Below, one piece after another: positions 50,862 to 58,778 of a DNA stretch of 64,000 nt; positions within the stretch are counted from its first letter, which is position 1; each line of letters begins with the position of its first letter. Made by a program: the position numbers and the translations under genes. Source of the DNA: Streptomyces sp. AC512_CC834 (lineage in GTDB: Bacteria; Actinomycetota; Actinomycetes; Streptomycetales; Streptomycetaceae); NCBI RefSeq assembly GCF_019049325.1, contig NZ_JAGMUO010000007.1:1-64000 (forward strand). Direction: 5' to 3'. The notes under the pieces were generated by a model. That model did no database searches and had not been told where the DNA came from. It saw only the letters and a program-made list of their open reading frames with translations.

Positions 50862-51115
50862 ACCGCCCGATGCGCGAGGCCGCCGCGCGGCGGATCATGG
50901 AGCAGTCGCCGCCACGGGTGCCGCCCGAGCTGTACGCGGAGGCCGTGCGCCGCGGCGGCCGCATGCTGCGGCGCAGGACCGCGGCCCGCCGCCTGATGTG
51001 GCTGCTGCTGGGCGCCGCGGCCGTGGCGTTCACGGTGTGGGCGCTGACCGTGCAGCCGTGGGTGGAGCCGCCCTCGGAGACGACCCCACCCGTGACCGGC
51101 TGGGACGGCTGGTGA
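50858..51115 (+). CDS. Small membrane protein in the sigma-like operon
   Basis: An 85-residue protein. GTG 50858 has GGGAGG upstream and overlaps the previous stop. A cytoplasmic start (NRPMREAAARRIMEQSPPRV) is followed by one membrane helix near 53-70 (LMWLLLGAAAVAFTVWALTV) and a short outer tail. The layout could suit a minimal anti-sigma factor for the first gene; there is no zinc motif. Confidence 0.65.
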   Translation: MNRPMREAAARRIMEQSPPRVPPELYAEAVRRGGRMLRRRTAARRLMWLLLGAAAVAFTVWALTVQPWVEPPSETTPPVTGWDGW

Positions 51116-51157
51116 GACCTCCCGGCCGGTGAGACCTCCCGGCCGGCGCGGCACCAG

Positions 51158-52327
51158 CTAGGAGGGCCCGTCCTGGCCGAGCGCCTGCTGGAGGTCCGCC
51201 AGGAGGTCGTCGGCGTTCTCGATGCCGACCGACAGACGCACCAGGTCCGCCGGCACCTCCAGGGCCGAGCCCGCCGCGGAGGCGTGGGTCATCCGGCCCG
51301 GGTGCTCGATCAGCGACTCGACGCCGCCCAGGGACTCGCCGAGCGTGAACACCTTCGCGCGGTCGCACACCTCGACGGCGGCCTGCTCGCCGCCCTCGAC
51401 ACGGAACGACACCATGCCGCCGAACGCCTTCATCTGCTTGGCGGCGACCTCGTGCCCCGGGTGCTCCGGCAGCCCCGGGTACAGCACGCTCGTCACGCGC
51501 GCGTGCCGGGAGAGCATGTCGGCGACCTTGGTCGCGTTCTCGCTGTGCCGGTCCATGCGCACCGCGAGGGTCTTGGTGCCGCGCAGCACCAGCCAGGAGT
51601 CGAAGGGCCCGGCGACCGCGCCCATCGCGTTCTGATGGAAGGCCAGTTCCTCGCCCAGCTCCTGGTCGTCGACGATCAGCGCGCCGCCGACGACGTCGGA
51701 GTGGCCGCCCATGTACTTGGTCAGCGAGTGCACGACGACGTCCGCGCCCAGTGCCAGCGGCTGCTGGAGATACGGCGTGGCGAAGGTGTTGTCGACGACG
51801 AGCCGGGCGCCGGCGTCACGGGCGACCTGGGCGACTGCGGCGATGTCGGTGATCCCGAGCAGCGGGTTGGAGGGCGTCTCCACCCACACCGCCTTGGTCT
51901 TCGGGGTGAGCGCGGCCCGCACGGTGGCGGAGTCGCTCGTGTCCGCCACGGACCACTCCACGCCCCACCGGGTGGCGACCTTGGCGAAGAGTCGGAAGGT
52001 GCCGCCGTACGCGTCGTTCGGGATCACCACGTGATCACCGGGACGCAGCAGCGTACGCAACAGGCAGTCCTCGGCCGCCAGTCCGGACGCGAACGCGAGA
52101 CCGCGGCGGCCGCCCTCCAGGGCGGCGAGGTTCTCCTCCAGCGCCGTACGGGTCGGGTTGGCGCTGCGGCTGTACTCGTAGCCGCCGCGCAATCCTCCGA
52201 CGCCGTCCTGCTTGTAGGTCGACACCTGATAGATCGGCGGTACGACCGCGCCCGTCAGGGGATCGGCGGTGTTGCCCGCGTGAATCGCGAGCGTCTCGAA
52301 GTGCTGACTGATGTGCCTGTCGCTCAT
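51158..52327 (-). CDS. metB: Cystathionine gamma-synthase / gamma-lyase type enzyme
   Basis: A 389-residue Cys/Met-metabolism PLP enzyme. It binds PLP through the lysine in VVHSLTKYMGGHSDVVGGAL; other motifs are YEYSRSANPTRTALEENLAA, FASGLAAEDCLLRTLL and GVESLIEHPGRMTHAS. It joins cysteine with an activated homoserine to give cystathionine, or acts in reverse; sequence alone does not separate the two. ATG 52327 has only a weak ribosome site; GTG 52333 is in frame. Monocistronic. Confidence 0.92.
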   Translation of the reverse strand: MSDRHISQHFETLAIHAGNTADPLTGAVVPPIYQVSTYKQDGVGGLRGGYEYSRSANPTRTALEENLAALEGGRRGLAFASGLAAEDCLLRTLLRPGDHVVIPNDAYGGTFRLFAKVATRWGVEWSVADTSDSATVRAALTPKTKAVWVETPSNPLLGITDIAAVAQVARDAGARLVVDNTFATPYLQQPLALGADVVVHSLTKYMGGHSDVVGGALIVDDQELGEELAFHQNAMGAVAGPFDSWLVLRGTKTLAVRMDRHSENATKVADMLSRHARVTSVLYPGLPEHPGHEVAAKQMKAFGGMVSFRVEGGEQAAVEVCDRAKVFTLGESLGGVESLIEHPGRMTHASAAGSALEVPADLVRLSVGIENADDLLADLQQALGQDGPS

Positions 52328-52423
52328 GGGCACCGAGGGTAGCCGCGCGGGAGGCTTCGCGCGTTTTCCACAGGGCGGGGGACAGGTTGGCCAATTGTCG
52401 GCGGCGTCTGGTTCGCTTGAGTC

Positions 52424-53542
52424 ATGGAGATTCTCTGGGTCCTGATGGCGCTGGTCATGCTCGGCTTCGTGCTGCTCCAAATCTCGCGGCGCCGGCGCGG
52501 CGCGGTCGGCCTGGTCCCGCCCGGCCACCCGGACGCCGCCGACCCGGCGAACTACGGCTTCGCCCGCGAGGAGGAGCTGGACATCCGCATGCCGGGCCCG
52601 GACCACGACCTGCTGGACGTCCTGGACCTGGTGCAGCGCACGCAGGACTACCGGGGGGCGCAGCAGCTCCTCGCCGGCACGGAGACGGAGGGCGAGCGGC
52701 GCTGGCAGCGCGTGCAGGCCTTCGCGGGCGCCGCGTCGCTGGAGCTGCGGCAGCGGCCCGGCGGCGTCGACGAGACGCCGGGTGGGCAGTGGCTGCGGGT
52801 GTGGCGGGCCGAGGCCCCCAAGGACGCGGGCGGCGCGGCGGTGCACGCCGAGTTCCTGGTGCAGCAGGCGTGGCGGACGGCGACGCCGGGCACGGACGAC
52901 TTCCGGATCATCATGGAGGAGGCGAAGGCGGCCTGCTCGGACGCGGCGCTGCTCGCCCCCGGTGACCCGATCCCGTACATCGTCGAGCTGTCGGTGGCCC
53001 GCGGCCTCGGTTATCCGCGCGAGGACTTCGAACAGCTCTGGCTGAAGATCCTGGACCGGGCCCCCGACCACATGGGCGCGCACCTGGCCGCCCTGCAGTA
53101 CTGGTGCGAGAAGTGGCACGGCTCCCGCGCCCTGGCCTACTCCTTCGCGGAGGCGGCGGCGGCCCGCGCCCCGCGGGGCTCCCTCCTCGCGGCGATGCCC
53201 CTCTTCGCGGTCTTCGAGCACCTGCCCGAGGTCAATCTGGTCAGCGGTTTCTACCAGAGCGAGGTCGTCACCAAGGCCGTCCACGGCGCCCTGCACGCGG
53301 TCCACTCGGCCCGCCCGGACGACCCGATGCAGGCGCACGTCCGCCACCTTCTGGTCTTCTTCCTGGTCCGCGGCGAGCGCTGGGCCGAGGCGATGAACCA
53401 GCTCATGGTCATAGACGGCCACGTCGGCGCCCTGCCCTGGACCCTGTCCGCGGACCCGGCGGCGGAGTTCGCGGTCTACCGCGCGCTGGCGGTGGCGGGC
53501 TACGAGGCGAACGGCGGCAGCCCGGCGACGCTGCCGCACTGA
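52424..53542 (+). CDS. Membrane-anchored protein of unknown function
   Basis: A 372-residue protein with an N-terminal membrane helix (MEILWVLMALVMLGFVLLQI), an Arg stop and a cytoplasmic domain of repeated helices (FRIIMEEAKAACSDAALLAP, QYWCEKWHGSRALAYSFAEA, VRHLLVFFLVRGERWAEAMN) that resemble an irregular TPR-like array. No catalytic motif seen. Divergent from metB and convergent with msrA. Confidence 0.75.
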   Translation: MEILWVLMALVMLGFVLLQISRRRRGAVGLVPPGHPDAADPANYGFAREEELDIRMPGPDHDLLDVLDLVQRTQDYRGAQQLLAGTETEGERRWQRVQAFAGAASLELRQRPGGVDETPGGQWLRVWRAEAPKDAGGAAVHAEFLVQQAWRTATPGTDDFRIIMEEAKAACSDAALLAPGDPIPYIVELSVARGLGYPREDFEQLWLKILDRAPDHMGAHLAALQYWCEKWHGSRALAYSFAEAAAARAPRGSLLAAMPLFAVFEHLPEVNLVSGFYQSEVVTKAVHGALHAVHSARPDDPMQAHVRHLLVFFLVRGERWAEAMNQLMVIDGHVGALPWTLSADPAAEFAVYRALAVAGYEANGGSPATLPH

Positions 53543-53559
53543 GCGCCGGGCGCTCTCAC

Positions 53560-53597
53560 ACGGACGGCCCGGCCGTAACACCGGCCGGACCGTCCGT
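53560..53597. terminator. Bidirectional hairpin terminator
   Basis: ACGGACGGCCCGGCCG pairs with CGGCCGGACCGTCCGT-like sequence around a short TAACA-containing loop, between the convergent 52424 gene and msrA. Confidence 0.75.
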
Positions 53598-53645
53598 CTC
53601 GCCACGGAACCCCGCATCCTCGGCCCGTGGCCTCAGGCCGTGGCC

Positions 53646-54158
53646 TCAGCCCTCGGTACGGACGGGCAGCCGCCATCCCGGGCGCGGGAAGTGGCAGGTG
53701 TAGCCGTCGGGGTAACGCTGCAGGTAGTCCTGGTGCTCGGGCTCGGCCTCCCAGAAGGGGCCGACCGGCTCCAGCTCGGTGACGACCTTGCCGGGCCACA
53801 GTCCGGACGCGTCCACGTCGGCGATCGTGTCCTCGGCGATCCGCTTCTGCTCGTCGTCCACGTAGTAGATCGCCGAGCGGTAGCTGACTCCGATGTCGTT
53901 GCCCTGGCGGTTCTTGGTGCTCGGGTCGTGGATCTGGAAGAAGAACTCCAGGATCGCGCGGTAGTCGGTCGCCTCGGGGTCGAAGAGGATCTCGATGGCC
54001 TCCGCGTGCGTGCCGTGGTTGCGGTACGTCGCGTTCGGCACGTCGCCCCCGGTGTACCCGACCCGGGTCGCGGTCACGCCCGGGAGCCGACGGATCAGCT
54101 CCTCCATCCCCCAGAAGCATCCGCCCGCCAGCACGGCCCTCTGCGTCTGCGCAGCCAT
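53646..54158 (-). CDS. msrA: Peptide methionine-S-sulfoxide reductase A
   Basis: A 170-residue repair enzyme that reduces Met-(S)-sulfoxide. The catalytic Cys is in [20 protein letters not shown], and [20 protein letters not shown] carries substrate residues; [20 protein letters not shown] is also typical. ATG 54158 has GGAGGG upstream. No fused MsrB and few other cysteines, so recycling relies on thioredoxin. Monocistronic. Confidence 0.96.
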   Translation of the reverse strand: MAAQTQRAVLAGGCFWGMEELIRRLPGVTATRVGYTGGDVPNATYRNHGTHAEAIEILFDPEATDYRAILEFFFQIHDPSTKNRQGNDIGVSYRSAIYYVDDEQKRIAEDTIADVDASGLWPGKVVTELEPVGPFWEAEPEHQDYLQRYPDGYTCHFPRPGWRLPVRTEG

Positions 54159-54329
54159 TGCGGCCCTCCAATGTCTCTCAGCTCGTTCACTCGGGCCGGC
54201 CACCAGGCCGCCCGCACACGACCGGCCTCCGCACCCGCCCTCTGCAACACGCGAGGCCCCCCAACGATTCCACGCCCGACCACCCGACCGGCCCGGTGGG
54301 TGGCTGCTGACCACCCCCATGGAGTAGCA

Positions 54330-54683
54330 ATGACCACCTCCGCCGCCGGGCAACCGCTCATCCCCCAGCCTCCGGCTACGGTCGCCGCACTGCGTCAGGC
54401 CATCAGGCAGATCGCGCCGGCGGCGCTACCGGCGTTCACACGAGAGCTGGACCAGGCGGCGGACCAGTCCCGGCAGGGCTCGGATCTGGCGCCCCTGCAA
54501 CGCTTCATCGCCCAGTGGGCCGCCTATGTCCACATCCAACGCCGGCCAGGCCTGGCAGCAGACCTGCGCCGCTGGGAGGCGCACGCCGAGTCGGGCAACG
54601 CCACCCAGGCACGACGGGCCGCCTCCGAGATCGGGCGCATCCTCGACCAGGCCCACGCCGCCGTCGGCCTTCACTCCCGGTGA
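54330..54683 (+). CDS. DUF6247-like small protein, possible antitoxin
   Basis: A 117-residue helical protein starting [20 protein letters not shown]. Core pattern [20 protein letters not shown] and [20 protein letters not shown] matches what I recall as DUF6247. GGAG lies at 54321. Its stop overlaps the start of a 45-residue gene (GTGA). The pair has the size and coupling of a toxin-antitoxin module. Confidence 0.75.
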   Translation: MTTSAAGQPLIPQPPATVAALRQAIRQIAPAALPAFTRELDQAADQSRQGSDLAPLQRFIAQWAAYVHIQRRPGLAADLRRWEAHAESGNATQARRAASEIGRILDQAHAAVGLHSR

Positions 54684-54817
54684 GCAGGGAGTGGCGGTGG
54701 GAGTACGACCCACTACGACGGATGGACGCAGCCGGTGGATGGTTCTACTTCCTGGTCGCGCCACGGGATCCGCTGGTCATCGTCGTCCGTATCGTCCCGC
54801 CGTTCGACGCGCTGTGA
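54680..54817 (+). CDS. Overlooked 45-residue partner of the DUF6247 gene
   Basis: GTG 54680 overlaps the previous stop (GTGA). The product ([20 protein letters not shown] then FYFLVAPRDPLVIVVRIVPP) has a Trp-rich start and two strands, like the last half of RelE/ParE-type or other small beta toxins. It is too short for most gene finders. Function unproven. Confidence 0.6.
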   Translation: MSREWRWEYDPLRRMDAAGGWFYFLVAPRDPLVIVVRIVPPFDAL

Positions 54818-54874
54818 CCGTCCTCGCCAAAAACCGGTGGCCGGGCCGAAGCGTCCAGCACCACGCTGTACGTC

Positions 54875-55477
54875 ATGCAGGAAGCACACCGTGAGATACG
54901 GGCGGCCTACGCGGCGTCCACCGTCACCGTCTACCAGGCGTACGCCCCGGAGATCGGCCTCCCCGCTGTCCGCGAGGGACGTTTTCCGGCCGCGTGGAAG
55001 CGGGGCAGGATGACGTGGATCAAGCCGTCGTTCCTGTGGATGATGTACCGCTGCGGCTGGGCCACCAAGCCGGGTCAGGAGACCGTCCTGGCCGTCGAGA
55101 TCAGCCGGGACGGCTTCGAGTGGGCGCTGCGCAACGCGTGTCTTTCCAGTTACGTCCCCGGAGTACACCCCGACCGCGCCACCTGGCAGCGCCGGCTGAA
55201 ACGCTCGCCCACCCGCATCCAGTGGGACCCCGAGCGCGACCTGCGTCTGCAACCGCTGCCGTACCGCTCGCTGCAACTCGGCCTCTCCGGCGAGGCGGCA
55301 CGCCGTTACGCCGACGAGTGGACGGTCGGCATTCGGAACGTGACGCCACTCGCCCACGAGGTCCACGCTCTCGTGGGCGACAGCGACCTCGACTCGGCGC
55401 AGCGCCTGCTGCCCCAGGAACGGCCCTATCCCGCCGACGACGGACTACTGAGCCACCTGCGACCGTGCCGACCGTGA
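54875..55477 (+). CDS. DUF4291 family protein
   Basis: A 200-residue protein with the family hallmark MTWIKPSFLWMMYRCGWATK and ETVLAVEISRDGFEWAL, and a second conserved block RIQWDPERDLRLQPLPYRSL. Starts MQEAHREIRAAYAASTVTVY. No catalytic function is known for the family. Its stop overlaps the next start (TGATG), so the two genes are coupled. Confidence 0.88.
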   Translation: MQEAHREIRAAYAASTVTVYQAYAPEIGLPAVREGRFPAAWKRGRMTWIKPSFLWMMYRCGWATKPGQETVLAVEISRDGFEWALRNACLSSYVPGVHPDRATWQRRLKRSPTRIQWDPERDLRLQPLPYRSLQLGLSGEAARRYADEWTVGIRNVTPLAHEVHALVGDSDLDSAQRLLPQERPYPADDGLLSHLRPCRP

Positions 55478-56073
55478 TGGACCGACACCCCGGCGAGGAC
55501 GGGCTCGCGGCTCTGTGGCGGGCCCGGCGCCCCTCGGTGCCGCCCTTGGCCCACACCTTCCGCAGCGCGTACGCGGACCGTTGGGTGCGGTTCCACAGTC
55601 TTCCCGGCTCGAAGCGCTGTCCGGAGTCCCAGGAGGAGTACGCGATGGTGATCGAGCGGTACAACACGGTTCTGGACGAGTTGTTCACGGCGCTCGACGT
55701 GTTCGTCGTGACCATGGACTGGTCCAGTACGCCCAACGGGCACGAGGGTTTTGTCACCCCACGGCGGCAACTCCACCCGGAAGGCATGCTCTGGTGGACG
55801 GAATCGGTCGAGGACGACCCCGACCCCGAGTTCCACACCCACACACGCCTCTACGCCGACCGGCGTCCGTGGCGGCGCGGTTGCGTCGACGATCTCCTGC
55901 TCGCCGTTGCCGACGAAGCGCTCGTCGAGGTCTTCGTCACCGATACGGATCTCCGGCGCATCCACCACCCGTACGACGGCGGCGCGGACGTCGTCCTCTC
56001 CACGCCCGGCGAGCGCGACCGGCTGCGCGGCCGTCACTTCGACTGGCTGTCCAGCCATCCTGCCGGGCTGTGA
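55477..56073 (+). CDS. DUF3885-like protein
   Basis: A 198-residue acidic protein (MDRHPGEDGLAALWRARRPS). The core FRSAYADRWVRFHSLPGSKR and YAMVIERYNTVLDELFTALD fits DUF3885. The C-terminal half has TDLRRIHHPYDGGADVVLST. ATG 55477 or GTG 55474 overlaps the DUF4291 stop. Function unknown; its neighbours are equally uncharacterised. Confidence 0.8.
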   Translation: MDRHPGEDGLAALWRARRPSVPPLAHTFRSAYADRWVRFHSLPGSKRCPESQEEYAMVIERYNTVLDELFTALDVFVVTMDWSSTPNGHEGFVTPRRQLHPEGMLWWTESVEDDPDPEFHTHTRLYADRRPWRRGCVDDLLLAVADEALVEVFVTDTDLRRIHHPYDGGADVVLSTPGERDRLRGRHFDWLSSHPAGL

Positions 56074-56083
56074 AGGAGTCATG

Positions 56084-56725
56084 ATGTCCCGGGCCAGGAA
56101 ATCGGCTTCCGACGAGCCGGAGCTCTCGGCGTATCAACGAGCGATGCGGAACCGGCTCCTCGCGGCCCCCGTGGTTCCTCCCCCCGAGCCTTGGCAGTCC
56201 GTTGGCTTCGCCCCCGTGGGTGGACTGCTCGGCATCGGCTTCGCCTCTCATCCCGACAGCGGCCATGACCTGGTGATGGTCGTCTCGCACGACGGGCACG
56301 GTCTCTTCGACGCCGTCACCGGGGAGAAGGTCGCGAGGGACCGCGACCCCGATCCCGAGGGCAGCACACCCGACGACGCCGCGGACCTGTCCTGCCCCGG
56401 GCTCGGGCCGATCGCAGGGAGCCGGGTGCACATCGCGGGGCTCTTCGGCGGTGGGCTGCACACCACCACCGCGGACGGCTGGGCCCTGGAGGTCGTCACC
56501 CCGGCGTGGCCCAACGATCGTGTCCTCCTGTCCCGCGACGGCGGACTCCCCCACGCCGGTCCGCACGGAGAGCGGTGGTGGCACATCTTCCACTCGGACT
56601 ACTCCGAACTCCGGGCAGCCGGTTTCTCGCCCTCCGGAGACACCATCGCCGTGGCGACGAGCAGCGACCTGTCACTGTGGGCACGCGCGCAGGACGGCGA
56701 CGACTCCCGCGACGCCACGCGTTGA
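56084..56725 (+). CDS. Unknown protein with beta-propeller-like strands
   Basis: A 213-residue protein; two ATGs (56081, 56084) compete after AGGAG. Repeated strands GIGFASHPDSGHDLVMVVSH, GLFGGGLHTTTADGWALEV and GFSPSGDTIAVATSSDLSLW (the last is WD40-like) suggest part of a propeller. It ends the island of uncharacterised genes 10 bp after the DUF3885 gene, same strand. Confidence 0.7.
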   Translation: MSRARKSASDEPELSAYQRAMRNRLLAAPVVPPPEPWQSVGFAPVGGLLGIGFASHPDSGHDLVMVVSHDGHGLFDAVTGEKVARDRDPDPEGSTPDDAADLSCPGLGPIAGSRVHIAGLFGGGLHTTTADGWALEVVTPAWPNDRVLLSRDGGLPHAGPHGERWWHIFHSDYSELRAAGFSPSGDTIAVATSSDLSLWARAQDGDDSRDATR

Positions 56726-56753
56726 CCGCACCGGACTCCCGACGGGCGTCGGC

Positions 56754-57407
56754 TCACGAAGCCACCCGCGGGATCGCCGAGTTCGGGTCGGCCCCAGTGA
56801 AGGCCAGCCCGATGACGAAGCCGGCTACTTGTTCCAGTTGGTGGACGCGGTCGAGGCCGCCGAGGACGGCCGGTTCGGCGCCGGCGGCGCGGACCAGGTC
56901 GCCGGTGACGTGCAGGGCCGCCGGGTGGTCGCCGCACATCGCGACCGTCACGGGGGGCCTGACGTCGGTGGGCCGGCCGTCGGTGGGGCGGCTGGTCCAC
57001 TGGTCGGCCGGGAAGAGGTGGAACGCCTTGACGACGTGCGCCCCGGGGGCCGACCGGGCGATGCGTCGTGCCATTGATTCGCCGGGGTCGGTGAGCAGTA
57101 CGCCCTCGCCGTGGCTGACGGCGTTGGTGGGGTCGATCAGGGGCGTGCCCTCCAGCACGCCGTCGGACGCGCCGGCCAGCGCGAGCATCTCGTCGGCACC
57201 ATCCCAGGAGACGGCGAGCAGCACCGCGTCGCGTTCGGTTGCCGCCTCGCGGGGCGGGGCCGCGAGCGCTCCGTCGCCCAGGCGCCGTGCCAGCCGCTCC
57301 GCCCGGTCGCGGGAACGGCCGCCGATCACCAGGTCGTGCCCGGCGTGTGCCCATGCCTCGCCGAGGGCCGCCGCCAGGGTTCCCGTTCCGAGGATGCCGA
57401 TCCGCAT
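56754..57407 (-). CDS. NADPH/F420-type dinucleotide-binding oxidoreductase
   Basis: A 217-residue Rossmann protein: MRIGILGTGTLAAALGEAWA is a clear GxGxxA nucleotide site, VIGGRSRDRAERLARRLG provides NADP-preferring Ser/Arg, and DAVLLAVSWDGADEML follows. The short length and pattern match the NADPH:F420 reductase-like family. ATG 57407. Divergent from an HxlR regulator across a palindromic region, so probably induced by an electrophile or redox signal. Confidence 0.85.
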   Translation of the reverse strand: MRIGILGTGTLAAALGEAWAHAGHDLVIGGRSRDRAERLARRLGDGALAAPPREAATERDAVLLAVSWDGADEMLALAGASDGVLEGTPLIDPTNAVSHGEGVLLTDPGESMARRIARSAPGAHVVKAFHLFPADQWTSRPTDGRPTDVRPPVTVAMCGDHPAALHVTGDLVRAAGAEPAVLGGLDRVHQLEQVAGFVIGLAFTGADPNSAIPRVAS

Positions 57408-57456
57408 CGCTTCCGCCTTTCGTTCGCCGGTCAGGTGGGAAGTGACGGTAGGGCGG

Positions 57457-57484
57457 GCGTTACGCACCGCTCGGTGTGTAACGC
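57457..57484. promoter_or_regulatory. HxlR operator candidate
   Basis: GCGTTACGCACCG and CGGTGTGTAACGC form an inverted repeat (one mismatch) around CT-like centre, between the divergent oxidoreductase and hxlR genes. HxlR proteins bind such GTA/TAC-containing palindromes. Confidence 0.7.
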
Positions 57485-57512
57485 GCCCGGCAGGATGTGC
57501 GGTGAGGTGGAG

Positions 57513-57902
57513 ATGACTGATCAGGGCGTTCGAGAAGAGCTTCGAGAACAGCACTGCTACGAATGGGTCGCCGACTGCCCGCTGCGTGCGGCGACCGACC
57601 TCTTCGCGCACACCTGGGATCCCGTGATCCTGGCCGCCCTGCGCGCGGGACCGCAACGGCGCCGTGCGCTGCGGGCCGCGATCGGCGGCATCAGCGACAA
57701 AGCGCTGACGGACGCCTTGCGGCGCCTGCTGGCGAACGGTCTGGTGCGCCGCCGGGCACACGCGGAGGCACCACCTCGCGTCGAGTACGCACTGTCCGAC
57801 CTGGGGCGGAGCCTGGTCGAGGGGCCGATGGCCGCGCTTGGGCAGTGGATCGAGGAGCATGGGGACGCACTTCTGGAGGCTCAGGAGCGGCACGCGGGCT
57901 GA
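57513..57902 (+). CDS. HxlR-family transcriptional regulator
   Basis: A 129-residue regulator: HCYEWVADCPLRAATDLFAH, WDPVILAALRAGPQRRRALR, GISDKALTDALRRLLANGLV and VEYALSDLGRSLVEG are the HxlR winged-helix pattern. Two cysteines (HCYEW and DCPLR) could sense thiol or electrophile stress. GAGGTGGAG precedes ATG 57513. Divergent from the oxidoreductase. Confidence 0.93.
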   Translation: MTDQGVREELREQHCYEWVADCPLRAATDLFAHTWDPVILAALRAGPQRRRALRAAIGGISDKALTDALRRLLANGLVRRRAHAEAPPRVEYALSDLGRSLVEGPMAALGQWIEEHGDALLEAQERHAG

Positions 57903-57953
57903 CCCCCGCCGTCCTCCGCCGTCCCCCGCCGACCATCCGGGCCGACCATCCGG

Positions 57954-58598
57954 TCAGTCCCGTCGGCGCAACCCCGCGATCAGCACCCCCACCAACTGCC
58001 GCGCGTCGTAGCGCGGGTCGGGGGTTTCCGCGCCGATGCAGAGGTTGCCGGCGCCGCGCATGAGAGCGATGGCCTGTACGTCGGTGCGGATCTCGCCGGA
58101 GGCTCTCGCGGCGGCCAGGAGGTCGGTGCACACGGGGACGAGGCGGTCGAGGAAGTAGGCGTGGAGGGTCTCGAAGCCGGTGTTGTCGGACTGGAGGACC
58201 GCGGCGAGGCCGTGCTTGGTGACCAGGAAGTCGACGAACCGGTCGATCCAGCTCGCGAGTGCGGCGTACGGGGTCTCGCTGCTCGCCAGGAGGGCGGGGC
58301 CGGCCTCGGCGCAGGCCTCCACCTGGTGCCGGTAGACGCCGATGATGAGGTCCGCCCGGGTCGGGAAGTGGCGGTAGATCGTGGCCGTTCCGACGCCGGC
58401 CTCGGCCGCGATGTCGCGTACGGGTGCCTCCACGCCCGACCTGACGAAGACCGCGGCGGCCGCGTCGAGCAGGTTCTTCTCGTTGCGCCGGGCGTCCGCC
58501 CGCTTGGGCCGCCCCCGCGCCCCCGCCTCTTCCCGGACCCCGGCCTCTTCCCGCGCTGCCGCCTCTTCCCGCACCGTCGCCTCCTCGCCGTCGCGCAT
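57954..58598 (-). CDS. TetR-family regulator of the adjacent aldo/keto reductase
   Basis: A 214-residue TetR protein. HTH: FVRSGVEAPVRDIAAEAGVG and TATIYRHFPTRADLIIGVYR. The first 30 residues are an unusual Glu/Ala-rich run with repeated REEA units (AAREEAGVREEAGARGRPKR) encoded by a short DNA repeat. ATG 58598 has GAAGGGA upstream. Divergent from the aldo/keto reductase, with palindromic operators between. Confidence 0.92.
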   Translation of the reverse strand: MRDGEEATVREEAAAREEAGVREEAGARGRPKRADARRNEKNLLDAAAAVFVRSGVEAPVRDIAAEAGVGTATIYRHFPTRADLIIGVYRHQVEACAEAGPALLASSETPYAALASWIDRFVDFLVTKHGLAAVLQSDNTGFETLHAYFLDRLVPVCTDLLAAARASGEIRTDVQAIALMRGAGNLCIGAETPDPRYDARQLVGVLIAGLRRRD

Positions 58599-58634
58599 CG
58601 TGCCGTTCCCTTCGCGTCACCGACCGCCATTGAT

Positions 58635-58690
58635 AAACGGGACAGCGTCCCGTATCGTCGGACGAGTAAACGGGACAAGGTTCCGCTTGG
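58635..58690. promoter_or_regulatory. Paired TetR operators
   Basis: ACGGGAC-AGC-GTCCCGT at 58637-58653 is a perfect inverted repeat. A second, imperfect copy ACGGGAC-AAG-GTTCCGC starts 33 bp later at 58670. Both share AAACGGGACA. They separate the TetR gene from the reductase gene and could give cooperative repression of both. Confidence 0.78.
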
Positions 58691-58778
58691 CGTCTCCATG
58701 ATGCCAGAGCGTCGAGCCCGTCCGCCACCACGTCATGCACCGACCCGTAAGCAAGCCACTCCCCGTGGAGGAAACGTC

